DNA of 64,000 bases from Acinetobacter sp. ANC 4910 (GTDB lineage Bacteria > Pseudomonadota > Gammaproteobacteria > Pseudomonadales > Moraxellaceae): NCBI RefSeq assembly GCF_004331035.1, contig NZ_SJNT01000005.1, positions 124,001 through 188,000 on the forward strand, in the 5' to 3' direction. The position numbers and the translations under genes are program-made. The notes under the pieces are model-generated. The model was not told where the DNA came from and did no database searches. It saw nothing but the letters and a program-made list of their open reading frames with translations. Each line of letters opens with the position of its first letter. The first letter of the stretch is position 1. Positions 9,638 through 18,753 of the stretch are shown here, in pieces.

Positions 9638-11548
9638 ATGGCCTATATTACTTTAAGGGATGTCCAGCTTGCATTCGGTGGACCTGCCCTACTCGATGGC
9701 GCGAATTTTAACCTAGAACGCGGCGAACGAGTATGTTTGATTGGCCGTAATGGTGAAGGTAAGTCGACACTACTTAAACTAATTGAAGGTACTTTATTGC
9801 CAGATTCTGGCGAAGTTGCTATTCAAAATGGCTTAACGGTGTCTATGTTGGCACAAGACGTCCCTATGGATTCTGGCAAAGTTGCAGACATCGTAGCAGA
9901 CGGTGCAGGTGAAGCTGCCACTGTACTTAAAGCATACCACGAAGCATGTGATGCCTGCATCTTAGGTGATATGGAAGCATGCGATCGCATGGGCAATTTA
10001 CAACATAAATTGGATCAACTCGATGGCTGGGCTTTAGAAAATAAAGTCAATTCCATTTTAAGTAAGATGGGACTTGACCCAAATGCCGATTTGGCTGATT
10101 TATCGGGTGGACGTAAACGCCGTGTACTATTGGCACGTGCCTTACTGACTCAACCCGATGTCCTGTTACTGGACGAACCAACCAACCATCTGGATGTAGA
10201 AAGCATTGAATGGTTAGAAAAATTTTTACTCGATCAAAACAACTTAACCCTATTATTTATCTCGCATGACCGCTCATTTGTGGACAGTATTGCTACCCGT
10301 ATTGTGGAACTAGATCGTGGTACGTTACGTAGCTACGAAGGTAACTATTCGCGCTACTTAGACCTCAAAGCACAACAAATGGAAGCCGAAGAAAAACAAA
10401 ATGCGTTGTTCGATAAACGATTAGCTGAAGAAGAAGTATGGATTCGCCAAGGGATTAAAGCCCGTCGTACCCGTAATGAAGGTCGTGTCCGCGCCTTAAA
10501 AGCGCTGCGTGAAGAATCCAAAGCACGTCGTTTCCAGCAAGGCAAAGTCAGCATGGCCACCCAAGATGCCAATCGTTCTGGGAAATTGGTATTTGACATT
10601 GAACACCTCAGTGTTTCTTACGGTGATAACCTACTGATCAAGGATTTCTCTGCGTTGGTGATGCGTGGCGACCGCATTGGTTTAGTTGGGGATAACGGTG
10701 TTGGAAAAACCACCTTAATTAAAGCCATTTTAGGTCAAATTGAACATGGCGGTTCAGTCAAAACAGGCACACAGCTTGAGATTGCCTATTTTGATCAATT
10801 ACGCAATGCGCTTGACCTTGAAAAAACCGTGATGGCCAACGTGTCAGAAGGTTCTGACTTTGTCGATGTGAATGGTAACCGTCGTCATATCTACAGTTAT
10901 TTACAAGACTTTTTATTTTCGCCTGAGCGTGCGCGTACGCCAGTAAAAGCACTTTCAGGTGGTGAAAGAAACCGCATTCTGTTAGCCAAATTGTTACTTA
11001 AACCATCCAATTTAATCGTGATGGATGAGCCAACCAATGATTTGGATATGGTTACGCTAGAATTGCTGGAAGAGATGCTGTCTGATTATAAAGGCACCTT
11101 GCTGCTCATTTCGCATGACCGTGCCTTTATGGACAACGTGGTCACGTCAACTTGGGTGTTTGATGGCAAAGGCAACATTGATGAGTACATTGGTGGTTAT
11201 CAGGATTACCTAGAACAACGTCCAGATCAGAAAGTGGTTGATCAAAAAAGTGATGTGAAAAAGGCACAAGCCAAAGCTGAAGCGGCTGCCGCAGCAGCAA
11301 CGTCTGCGCCGAAAAAGGTGAAGCTGAGCTATAAAGATCAACGAGAACTCGATAGCTTACCTGCGGAAATTGAAGCTTTGGAAGCGGAGCAAACTCAACT
11401 TTCTGAAAAATTAGCAGATGGTTCTTGGTTTGTTTCAAATGCCGATGCCGCGACTCAAGCGTCACAGCGTCTGGCTGAAATTGAAGAACAGTTACTTGAA
11501 AAATTGGAACGTTGGGATAGATTAGAAAACCTCAGCAAAGGCAACTAA
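9638..11548 (+). CDS. uup: ABC-F ATPase Uup
   Basis: A soluble ABC-F protein with two ATPase cassettes and no membrane segments. Walker A motifs are GRNGEGKST (about residues 36-44) and GDNGVGKTT. ABC signatures are LSGGRKRR and LSGGERNR, each followed by a LLDEPTN or VMDEPTN Walker B. Between the cassettes is the charged ABC-F linker, and the C-terminus is the basic coiled coil typical of Uup. At 636 residues it matches E. coli Uup (635). The ATG at 9638 has an AGGA ribosome site; an upstream in-frame ATG at 9590 overlaps slyX and is unlikely. Family roles are in ribosome function and precise transposon excision. Confidence 0.93.
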   Translation: MAYITLRDVQLAFGGPALLDGANFNLERGERVCLIGRNGEGKSTLLKLIEGTLLPDSGEVAIQNGLTVSMLAQDVPMDSGKVADIVADGAGEAATVLKAYHEACDACILGDMEACDRMGNLQHKLDQLDGWALENKVNSILSKMGLDPNADLADLSGGRKRRVLLARALLTQPDVLLLDEPTNHLDVESIEWLEKFLLDQNNLTLLFISHDRSFVDSIATRIVELDRGTLRSYEGNYSRYLDLKAQQMEAEEKQNALFDKRLAEEEVWIRQGIKARRTRNEGRVRALKALREESKARRFQQGKVSMATQDANRSGKLVFDIEHLSVSYGDNLLIKDFSALVMRGDRIGLVGDNGVGKTTLIKAILGQIEHGGSVKTGTQLEIAYFDQLRNALDLEKTVMANVSEGSDFVDVNGNRRHIYSYLQDFLFSPERARTPVKALSGGERNRILLAKLLLKPSNLIVMDEPTNDLDMVTLELLEEMLSDYKGTLLLISHDRAFMDNVVTSTWVFDGKGNIDEYIGGYQDYLEQRPDQKVVDQKSDVKKAQAKAEAAAAAATSAPKKVKLSYKDQRELDSLPAEIEALEAEQTQLSEKLADGSWFVSNADAATQASQRLAEIEEQLLEKLERWDRLENLSKGN

Positions 11549-11561
11549 TTTAATGCTCAAT

Positions 11562-11600
11562 AACCTGATTGGCTGAGTCATTCAGCCAATCAGGTTTTTA
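11562..11600 (+). terminator. uup intrinsic terminator
   Basis: A perfect 15-bp stem (AACCTGATTGGCTGA at 11562-11576 with its complement at 11582-11596) has a 5-nt loop and a T run, 13 bases after the uup stop. Confidence 0.93.
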
Positions 11601-11660
11601 TTGTTTAATTCAAATCATACAAATAGCCAAAGTCATATTATAAACACACCGATGAGTCGC

Positions 11661-12632
11661 TTATTTCTGCCACAATTTACATGTAGGTCGAAGCAACCAT
11701 TGTGATAACTGACGAATACTTTGATCAAATATCCGTTGCTGTAGCAACACACAAGTCAAAATAGACAGCACCACACAGACCACTACTTCCACAGCCACAG
11801 GCAAATTGAGCTGAATCATTCGTGCTAGCCAAATCACCACAAAACCATGTAACAAATACACAGGCAAGGTATTTTGCCCCAATCGTATAAAGCGGGTTCC
11901 CAAACCCTGAAATAATGCCAACAGCGTGAGTACCCCCAAACTGGATAACATGAAGCACATCAGACGAATCAAACTTCCTTGCCAGATATCCACTTTGAGC
12001 TGAGCATAACTCAAACTACCATACCACCAGAATTGACTTAAATTCGTCCAATACAGAACCAGCAGGATGAAACAAAGACTCAGGCTTGCCCAGAGTACCG
12101 CGTGATTCTGCTGTTGCAACCTTGCCATAATGGGCTGACCATAACGATACCCCAACACAAAAAAAGGCAAGAAGACACAAATTCTGCCAATGGAATAGGC
12201 ATAGTTATTCCATGGGGAAAAACCAATGCCTAAAGCAATCAGCAATGCGAGCACAAGGGCAAAACGGTTTGCATGGAATACATGCATAAATAGCGTCCAA
12301 GCCATCATTCCCATGAGATACCACAGCAGCCAATAGGGTCGTTCAAACAGACTCAAATGCCATTGCCCAGACATGGCTGCATTTGATGCCAAGTACAACA
12401 ATTGAAAAGGCACATAAAGCGCCATAAAAAAGATGAGATTTTTGAGCCAGTTTTTATCTTTATACAACATGCCAGAAATAAAAATAAAAGCAGGCATATG
12501 CATGGCATAGATGGTTTCGAGCAGTAACTGATTGCTCGCTTGTGACCAACCGATCATGCGCTCCAGAAAATGTCCCAATACCACCAGAAAAATTAGACCG
12601 GCTTTGGCAGTATCAATCGCTTCATTTCTCAT
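11661..12632 (-). CDS. Acyltransferase family 3 membrane protein
   Basis: A polytopic inner-membrane protein of 323 residues with about ten hydrophobic segments. The N-terminus RNEAIDTAKAGLIFLVVLGH matches the acyltransferase-3 / fucose 4-O-acetylase-like family, with the conserved His in segment one and the HMPAFIFISG loop. Such enzymes O-acetylate surface sugars or related envelope molecules. The substrate cannot be told from sequence. It is in the same neighbourhood as lpxL and a GT4 glycosyltransferase but on the opposite strand and with its own upstream region. Confidence 0.8.
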   Translation of the reverse strand: MRNEAIDTAKAGLIFLVVLGHFLERMIGWSQASNQLLLETIYAMHMPAFIFISGMLYKDKNWLKNLIFFMALYVPFQLLYLASNAAMSGQWHLSLFERPYWLLWYLMGMMAWTLFMHVFHANRFALVLALLIALGIGFSPWNNYAYSIGRICVFLPFFVLGYRYGQPIMARLQQQNHAVLWASLSLCFILLVLYWTNLSQFWWYGSLSYAQLKVDIWQGSLIRLMCFMLSSLGVLTLLALFQGLGTRFIRLGQNTLPVYLLHGFVVIWLARMIQLNLPVAVEVVVCVVLSILTCVLLQQRIFDQSIRQLSQWLLRPTCKLWQK

Positions 12633-12984
12633 CTATACATGCAATCAATTTGAAATATAGTGCTAGTCTAACACCTGTATTTCAAATTACTTCATATCCA
12701 TCATGCTGAATCATTAGGATAAAATGCCCCCTTTTGTTCAGTCGCTCCCCGTGATGACAAAGCAGAATTTTTAGAGAATACTTCAGTAAAAAGTACACGT
12801 GCCCCATTGGATTCACTTCATTCAGTAAAAATCGAAAATCCTAAACTAGAGAATATTAAATTTATAATCTTTACGGTCTTCATGAAAACTGAACCTGTTA
12901 AAGCAAACCTTTCACTGCTCAAATCAGATTTATCAACATCGATATGCTATACCTATCAACATAAGAATAACTGAGCCTTTTATC
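12633..12984. other. Divergent intergenic region with an open frame lacking a start
   Basis: This region must carry the promoters of the acyltransferase (minus) and lysE (plus). From 12723 to 12974 the plus strand has an 83-codon frame without stops that lacks a convincing start, discussed as a possible gene remnant. No other feature is visible. Confidence 0.45.
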
Positions 12985-13617
12985 ATGTTAGATTTGTCAC
13001 AAATTTTCGCATTTGCTTTGGTGAGCCTCGCAATGGTCCTCACCCCTGGCCCGAATATGATTTACCTGATTTCACGTTCAATTTCTCAAGGAAAACCAGC
13101 CGGTTTCATTTCTTTAGGCGGTATCGCACTGGGCTTTGTCTTGTATATGCTCTGTGCTTCTTTCGGGATCACAGCGCTCGTTGTGGCAGTTCCATATGCT
13201 TATGACACGATTCGTATTGTAGGGGCTATCTATTTACTCTGGTTGGCATGGAAAGCTTTACGACCCAATGCAGCTCCTGTTTTTAGTGTCAAAGATTTAT
13301 CGATCGATTCACCGTTAAAATTATTTTTAATGGGCTTTTTGACCAGTTTACTTAATCCTAAAATTGCGATTATGTATTTGTCTTTATTGCCACAATTTAT
13401 TCACCCACAACAAAGCAGTATTTTAGCGCAGTCTATTCAACTCGGTACGATACAAATTTTTGTCAGCGTTTCAGTAAATGCCGTTATTGTTTTTTCTGCC
13501 GGTAGCATTGCACTTTTTCTACAGCGAAAACCACTTTGGGCAAATTTACAGCGTTGGCTTATGGGCACAGTTCTCGCAGGACTCGCGGTACGTATCCTTT
13601 TGGAAAGTCGCCGATAG
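12985..13617 (+). CDS. LysE/RhtB family amino-acid exporter
   Basis: A 210-residue inner-membrane protein with six hydrophobic segments. The LysE/RhtB signature TPGPNMIYLISRSISQG is in the first loop and LNPKIAIMYLSLLPQF in the middle. Family members export amino acids or homoserine lactones by proton exchange. The substrate is not predictable. The gene stands alone with about 130 bases before lpxL. Confidence 0.9.
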   Translation: MLDLSQIFAFALVSLAMVLTPGPNMIYLISRSISQGKPAGFISLGGIALGFVLYMLCASFGITALVVAVPYAYDTIRIVGAIYLLWLAWKALRPNAAPVFSVKDLSIDSPLKLFLMGFLTSLLNPKIAIMYLSLLPQFIHPQQSSILAQSIQLGTIQIFVSVSVNAVIVFSAGSIALFLQRKPLWANLQRWLMGTVLAGLAVRILLESRR

Positions 13618-13751
13618 TTCTCTCTGCGCCTCAAGGTTAACTTGCATTTGCTGACGTCGTTTGTCCTCATTTTTAGCGTGGATAACCTTGACCAAATCAG
13701 TTCATGCTACACTTTGCACAGTTTTAACTTTTTCAAACTAATTATATCGTT

Positions 13752-14687
13752 ATGAGCCAAGCACAGACCTATACACCTGGTGAATTTCAATGGTCATTCC
13801 TCCATCCTAAATATTGGGGAATCTGGCTTGGCATCGTTTTCTTAATGATACTGGCAATTTTACCGTGGGCAATTCAATATCGTTTAGCCACTTTTCTGGG
13901 AAATTTAGCGTTTAATAAACTGAAATCCCGCCGTAAAACTACCTTACGTAATTTAGAGGTCTGCTTCCCAGAATGGAGGCCAGAACAAGTCCAAACCCAT
14001 GCTCGTCAGGTCTTTGTTGATCAAATGCTCGGCGTATTTGAAACCCTAAATGCTTGGTACTGCCCACAATGGTTTAAAAATCGAGTCACTATTGAGGGTT
14101 TAGAGCACATTCAAACCGCGCAAGCGGCGGGTAAAGGCGTCTTACTGCTCGGTACTCATTCCACCTTATTAGATGCAGGTGGTTATTTATGTGCACAATA
14201 TTTTGAACCCGACGTAGTGTATCGTCCACAGAATAACCCGTTGTTAGACATGCTGATTTATCGTTGTCGCGCCACGATTTATGCCAATCAAATTGACCAT
14301 GATGATATGCGCGGTCTGATTCGCAACTTAAAAAATGGACATGCCATTTGGTATAGTCCAGACCAAGATTTTGGTTTAAAACAAGGGGTGATGGCTCCCT
14401 TTTTTGGAGTGCCTGCCGCAACTGTTACGGCACATCGGCGTCTATTAAAAATCTCTAAAGCTGTTGCTGTTCCGCTGTATTTTTATCGTCATGGTGATGT
14501 GGCCAATCCCAAATATCATCTGTTAATTGAACCAGTGGTAGACAACCTACCCAGTGAAGATGAAATAGATGATGCAACACGTGTCAATCAAATTATTGAA
14601 CGACAGCTTCGAATTGCACCTACTCAATACATGTGGTTTCACCGTCGCTTTAAAACCCGCCCAGAAGGCTATGAAAAGATTTATTGA
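13752..14687 (+). CDS. lpxL: Lipid A lauroyl acyltransferase LpxL
   Basis: The product acylates Kdo2-lipid IVA on the cytoplasmic face of the inner membrane. At 311 residues it matches E. coli LpxL (306). It has one N-terminal membrane segment (about residues 23-40), the HX4D catalytic pair at His136 and Asp141 (GTHSTLLD), WYSPDQDFG in the middle and the ending YMWFHRRFKTRPEG. That ending and the opening LHPKYWGIWLGI are close to LpxL/LpxP rather than LpxM. A glycosyltransferase gene follows, consistent with lipooligosaccharide synthesis. Confidence 0.88.
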   Translation: MSQAQTYTPGEFQWSFLHPKYWGIWLGIVFLMILAILPWAIQYRLATFLGNLAFNKLKSRRKTTLRNLEVCFPEWRPEQVQTHARQVFVDQMLGVFETLNAWYCPQWFKNRVTIEGLEHIQTAQAAGKGVLLLGTHSTLLDAGGYLCAQYFEPDVVYRPQNNPLLDMLIYRCRATIYANQIDHDDMRGLIRNLKNGHAIWYSPDQDFGLKQGVMAPFFGVPAATVTAHRRLLKISKAVAVPLYFYRHGDVANPKYHLLIEPVVDNLPSEDEIDDATRVNQIIERQLRIAPTQYMWFHRRFKTRPEGYEKIY

Positions 14688-14780
14688 TTAACTTGATTGG
14701 GGAGAAAGCACGATTTCTTCCTCAATATTTTGATTGATACATGGCTTGAACGGCACAACAGGATAAAAAGGATAAACTTA

Positions 14781-15887
14781 ATGAAAGTGATGCAGCTTCT
14801 TCCTGAACTGAATAGCGGTGGTGTTGAACGTGGCACACTCGAAATTGCTAAAGCGCTGATTAGTCAGGGGCATGAGTCATTGGTGGTTTCCAATGGTGGG
14901 CGAATGGTGGCACAGCTTGAAGCTGAGGGCTCTACCCATTTACCCCTAACGATTCACAAAAAATCACTCTCGAGTCTGTGGCAAATTCGTCCATTACGTC
15001 AACTCATTCAGCAGCATCGTCCAGACATTGTGCATGTCCGCTCACGCGTTCCTGCATGGTTGACGCATTTTGCCTTAAAAGGGATTCCCGCAGCCCATCG
15101 CCCACATTTAATTAGCACTGTACACGGTTTCTATTCGATTAATCGTTATAGTGCAATTATGACGCAAGCAGAGAAAGTCATTGCAGTTTCGGACAGTGTG
15201 GTGCAATACATCACTGAACATTATAAAAATTGCCCTCCGCAAGATATCGTGCGTATTTACCGTGGTATAGATCCCAAAGCATTCCCCCATGGCTACCAAC
15301 CATCAGTACAGTGGATTCAACAAACCTTAAAAGACTTTCCTCAACTCGAGCATAAATTTCTTTTATGTTTACCTGGTCGTATTACGCGTCTGAAAGGACA
15401 TGAAACATTAATTGAATTAATACAACAATTACATACTCAGTTTCCCTACCTGCATGCCATTGTGGTCGGGGGCGCCGATCCGAAAAAGGCTGCATATTTA
15501 GATGAGTTGCAACGTAATATACAAAGTCGGGGCTTAGAACATCAAATTAGCTTTGTTGGTCATCGCTCCGATATTCGTGAATGGCTTGCTTACAGCGATG
15601 TGGTCTTGTCTTTATCAAATCAAGCAGAAACCTTTGGACGTACCGCCTTAGAAGCTTTATCCGTGGGGACACCTGTAATTGGCTGGAAAAGAGGTGGAGT
15701 TGCTGAAATTTTATCTTCGGTTTATCCACAAGGTCTTATCCCTGTTGATGATCAAGCCGAACTTATTCGCGTCGTCCAACAACATATTGAACAACCACAA
15801 CACGTGGCTCCTGTGACGCAATTTAGCTTACAAGACATGTGTGAACAGACTTTAAGCCTTTATCGACGCATCTTAAAGTTGTCATAA
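14781..15887 (+). CDS. GT4-family glycosyltransferase, probably lipooligosaccharide core
   Basis: A 368-residue GT-B-fold enzyme. The N-terminal Rossmann half starts MKVMQLLPELNSGGVERG, and the C-terminal half has LPGRITRLKGHETLIE and the donor-binding segment SNQAETFGRTALEALSVGTPVIGW with the EX7E glutamates. I chose the ATG at 14781, which has an AAGGAT ribosome site; a TTG at 14697 would add 28 residues of unlikely leader. The sugar is unknown. Being 94 bases downstream of lpxL on the same strand points to lipid A-core assembly. Confidence 0.87.
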   Translation: MKVMQLLPELNSGGVERGTLEIAKALISQGHESLVVSNGGRMVAQLEAEGSTHLPLTIHKKSLSSLWQIRPLRQLIQQHRPDIVHVRSRVPAWLTHFALKGIPAAHRPHLISTVHGFYSINRYSAIMTQAEKVIAVSDSVVQYITEHYKNCPPQDIVRIYRGIDPKAFPHGYQPSVQWIQQTLKDFPQLEHKFLLCLPGRITRLKGHETLIELIQQLHTQFPYLHAIVVGGADPKKAAYLDELQRNIQSRGLEHQISFVGHRSDIREWLAYSDVVLSLSNQAETFGRTALEALSVGTPVIGWKRGGVAEILSSVYPQGLIPVDDQAELIRVVQQHIEQPQHVAPVTQFSLQDMCEQTLSLYRRILKLS

Positions 15888-15894
15888 ATTTTAA

Positions 15895-16090
15895 ATAAAT
15901 TTCGGGTATCTTAAAGCACATAACCCGAGTTCTGCTTCCTGCAAAACTCGGGCATATGAGGTTGTGCTTTCAATCATAATTTTTGTTTTTGAGTTTGGTC
16001 GTCCTAACCAGCCATCATTTCCGTGATGATTTTCCTTCAGCGTCGTCTTCCTTAGTGGGATGTTCCGTTCCCTGTTCCGTGTGCTGATGA
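15895..16090 (-). ncRNA. Candidate Rsm/Csr-type sponge small RNA (CsrA-titrating)
   Basis: The minus strand carries eight GGA triplets between 16078 and 15937, seven of them within 77 bases. Four sit in hairpin loops: stem GGGA/TCCC (16057-16072, loop ACGGAACA), CATCA/TGATG (16013-16028, loop CGGAAA), TGGT/ACCA (15996-16010, loop TAGGACG), and a 12-bp stem (15924-15952) with loop AGGAA. A second helix AAAGCACA/TGTGCTTT encloses the last one. This is the layout of RsmX/Y/Z and CsrB/C RNAs, which bind CsrA/RsmA. A GacA-box-like palindrome lies upstream at 16145-16162. Both ends are estimates; no clear poly-U terminator was found. A 77-codon ORF in the same place (15891-16124) has no recognisable protein and is probably chance. 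Confidence 0.6.
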
Positions 16091-16094
16091 AGTA

Positions 16095-16100
16095 AGAATA
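16095..16100 (-). promoter_or_regulatory. Possible -10 element of the candidate sRNA
   Basis: TATTCT on the minus strand lies about seven bases before the first GGA-containing segment begins. The matching -35 region is poor, as expected for a promoter that depends on an activator bound at about -66. Confidence 0.35.
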
Positions 16101-16144
16101 AAAGAATTCTTGAGGTTCTACCATTCGTCATAGACCGAAACCTT

Positions 16145-16162
16145 TGTAAGCAATTTCGTACA
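16145..16162 (-). promoter_or_regulatory. GacA-box-like palindrome
   Basis: The plus strand reads TGTAAG-N6-CGTACA; on the minus strand this is TGTACG-N6-CTTACA. The Pseudomonas GacA upstream activating sequence is TGTAAG-N6-CTTACA, so 11 of 12 specified bases match. It sits upstream of the candidate sRNA and 20 bases after the stop of the neighbouring gene. Confidence 0.6.
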
Positions 16163-16182
16163 CAATTTCTCATGCAATTCGT

Positions 16183-17304
16183 TTACTGCTTCTCGTTTTT
16201 ATAATCCTGTGCAATTTCATCCGTTACTATTTTTTCTTCTCGCTCCGCTTTTTCAATCCCTTCTTGTATGGCAATCTGAGCTTCTTGCTCATCTGCATCC
16301 GTTTGCTCCAATTCCTCTTGCTGTTGTTCAAATAGACGTCCCGTCTGTAATTTGACATAGATAGGAAAGTGATCTGAACCGATATGCGGTAAACGCTGCA
16401 TTTGAATCAGGGCAAAGTCTGTACTATGAAATACATGATCGAGCGACCAGCGTAAAAAAGGATAGTCGGCATGAAAAGTATTCACATAATGCCGCCCAAC
16501 TCGAGGGTCGAGTAAACCACTGATGCGCTGAAATAGACGCGTGGTTCGTGACCAAGCCACATCGTTCAAATCACCCATGACAATACAGCTTTGATCCAGT
16601 TCTTTAATTTGATCACCCACAATCAACAATTCAGCATCTCTTAAGGTCGAATCTTTGGCTTCAGTCGGACTAGGCGGTTTAGGGTGTAAACAATACAACT
16701 GTACTGGTTGTCCCGAAGGCAGCAGTACCGTGGTATGAATGGAAGGAATTTCATCACTTAAAATAAATTTTACTTCTGTATCAATGAGTTTCAATCGGCT
16801 ATACAAATGCATCCCATACAAATTATCCAATGGAATAGGCACGCAATAAGGATAATCGGTCTCAAGCACCTGTAATGCCTGTTGCCAACACTGATCTGTT
16901 TCTAAGGTCAAAACCAGATCGGGATTTAATTGATTAATTTGTGCAATTAATAAGTGATATTGGGTATTGGGCGTGAGCACATTCGAAACCAGCAATGAAA
17001 GCTGCCGCTCGGGCTGCAATTGCTCAGGCGAAACCGTTTGAACTTGTTTTTTCCACACGAAGGTATAAGGCAAAACCATTTTTAACTGATACGCCAAGGC
17101 TGCGATTAAAGCGACTAGCATCAACTCACGTTGCAAATCCCAAGGATCTGGCCAAAAGATCAGTAAAATAAATGCCAAAAGTCCCAGTGCTAAAATTTGT
17201 AGTCGTGGAAAATCAGCACCTCGAATCCACCACTCATCACGTGGAATCAATGACCAAAATGTCAGAATCACCACAACAGCCGCCAAGATTTCCACCCAAA
17301 TCAT
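16183..17304 (-). CDS. Endonuclease/exonuclease/phosphatase (EEP) family membrane protein
   Basis: A 373-residue product. The N-terminal 75 residues hold two or three hydrophobic segments, then comes an EEP-fold domain with LVSNVL near its start, GDLND and the terminal GSDHFPI motif that carries catalytic Asp/His. A Glu/Gln-rich acidic tail of about 45 residues follows. Such membrane-tethered EEP proteins face the periplasm or cytoplasm in various roles, and the substrate is unknown. The candidate sRNA is transcribed in the same direction just downstream. Confidence 0.83.
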   Translation of the reverse strand: MIWVEILAAVVVILTFWSLIPRDEWWIRGADFPRLQILALGLLAFILLIFWPDPWDLQRELMLVALIAALAYQLKMVLPYTFVWKKQVQTVSPEQLQPERQLSLLVSNVLTPNTQYHLLIAQINQLNPDLVLTLETDQCWQQALQVLETDYPYCVPIPLDNLYGMHLYSRLKLIDTEVKFILSDEIPSIHTTVLLPSGQPVQLYCLHPKPPSPTEAKDSTLRDAELLIVGDQIKELDQSCIVMGDLNDVAWSRTTRLFQRISGLLDPRVGRHYVNTFHADYPFLRWSLDHVFHSTDFALIQMQRLPHIGSDHFPIYVKLQTGRLFEQQQEELEQTDADEQEAQIAIQEGIEKAEREEKIVTDEIAQDYKNEKQ

Positions 17305-17424
17305 ATTGTTTTTCTCAATCTATTCCGTTTGGTAAAACTAAATCTGGACTAACTTTATCAATTTTGTATGTATCATAAACAAGTTATTTCGTTCAATTAT
17401 AGTGATGTTTTACTTATGTAGTGC

Positions 17425-17452
17425 TTGCAGTTGTGGTCGCTTTTGATACACT
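17425..17452 (+). promoter_or_regulatory. Possible asd promoter
   Basis: TTGCAG (17425-17430) and TACACT (17447-17452) are separated by 16 bases and lie 42 bases before the asd start. The match to sigma-70 hexamers is moderate. Confidence 0.4.
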
Positions 17453-17493
17453 CAAACCCCTTTTAAATTTTTAACGCACCGAGGCAAAATGAC

Positions 17494-18612
17494 ATGAAAG
17501 TAGGTCTGGTCGGTTGGCGCGGGATGGTTGGTTCTGTCCTTATGCAACGTATGGTTGAAGAGAATGACTTTGCTCACTTTGAGCCATTCTATTTTTCTAC
17601 CAGTAATGCAGGTGGTGAAGCCCCTGTATTTGGCGGTAAGACTGCCCCAGCACTTATGGATGCGACAGACATTAACAGTCTGAAGCAAATGGATGTCATT
17701 ATTACCTGCCAAGGTGGCGACTATACCTCTGAAGTCTTTCCAAAGTTAAAGGCTGAAGGCTGGAAAGGCTATTGGATTGATGCAGCTTCTACCCTGCGTA
17801 TGGAAGATGAAGCTATCATCGTGCTTGACCCTGTCAACATGAACGTCATTAAAGATGGTTTAGTGAATGGCACTAAAACATTTGTGGGCGGTAACTGTAC
17901 TGTTTCACTGATGCTGATGGGCTTAGGTGGTTTATTCCAAAACAATTTAGTGGAATGGGCAACCTCAATGACTTATCAAGCAGCATCGGGTGCAGGCGCG
18001 CAAAATATGCGTGAGCTGATCTCTGGTATGGGCTATTTGTACAACAACACCAAAGATTTATTAGATGACCCACGTTCTCCAATTTTAGACATCGACTCTA
18101 AAATTGCGGAATTACAACGTGGCGAAGGCTTCCCATCTGCAAACTTTGGCGTACCTTTAGCGGGCTCGCTCATTCCGTACATCGATAAACAGCTTGAAAG
18201 CGGTCAATCGAAAGAAGAATGGAAAGGTCAAGTTGAGACCAACAAAATCTTAGGCAATCAGCAAATTGTTCCGATTGATGGTCACTGTGTCCGTATTGGT
18301 GCCATGCGTTGTCACTCACAGGCACTCACGTTGAAATTGAAAAAAGACGTGCCGCTAGATGAGATTGAAGACATGTTGCGTAACGCAAACCAATGGGCGA
18401 AAGTCGTTCCAAATACGCGTGAAGCATCAATGACTGATCTTACCCCTGTTGCAGTGACAGGCACGCTCAGCGTTCCTGTGGGCCGTTTACGTAAATTGAA
18501 TATGGGTAAAGAGTACCTTGGTGCATTCACTGTGGGTGATCAATTGTTGTGGGGTGCTGCTGAACCACTCCGCCGTATGCTACGTATTCTGATTGATTTT
18601 AAAAATGCATAA
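17494..18612 (+). CDS. asd: Aspartate-semialdehyde dehydrogenase
   Basis: The enzyme makes aspartate semialdehyde from aspartyl phosphate with NADPH, the branch point to lysine/diaminopimelate, threonine and methionine. The N-terminus [14 protein letters not shown] is the NADP-binding loop, and the active-site cysteine is Cys135 in [10 protein letters not shown] 372-residue length and the start match gammaproteobacterial Asd (367-370). It lies directly upstream of fimV, the same order as in Pseudomonas, but has its own terminator. It should be essential because it supplies diaminopimelate. Confidence 0.97.
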   Translation: MKVGLVGWRGMVGSVLMQRMVEENDFAHFEPFYFSTSNAGGEAPVFGGKTAPALMDATDINSLKQMDVIITCQGGDYTSEVFPKLKAEGWKGYWIDAASTLRMEDEAIIVLDPVNMNVIKDGLVNGTKTFVGGNCTVSLMLMGLGGLFQNNLVEWATSMTYQAASGAGAQNMRELISGMGYLYNNTKDLLDDPRSPILDIDSKIAELQRGEGFPSANFGVPLAGSLIPYIDKQLESGQSKEEWKGQVETNKILGNQQIVPIDGHCVRIGAMRCHSQALTLKLKKDVPLDEIEDMLRNANQWAKVVPNTREASMTDLTPVAVTGTLSVPVGRLRKLNMGKEYLGAFTVGDQLLWGAAEPLRRMLRILIDFKNA

Positions 18613-18632
18613 GTATTTTTAAATTTTCAAAC

Positions 18633-18661
18633 AAAAGCCGATCAATTATGATCGGCTTTTT
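18633..18661 (+). terminator. asd intrinsic terminator
   Basis: AAAAGCCGATCA (18633-18644) pairs with its perfect complement at 18649-18660 around ATTA, ending in a T run, 20 bases after the stop. Confidence 0.93.
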
Positions 18662-18753
18662 ATGTAACTAGAATGTTATCCATTTACAATTCCTCAACAT
18701 CTCGGTAATGTATAATTCTCTCGTTGCGATATATGACCAGAGTCAAAACTAAG

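Noticed and set aside
11725..11958. Frames inside the acyltransferase gene
   Set aside because: They are shadows of the real gene in another frame.
15891..16124. A 77-codon minus-strand frame over the candidate sRNA
   Set aside because: It has no recognisable protein features and the same stretch is better explained as a GGA-rich structured RNA.
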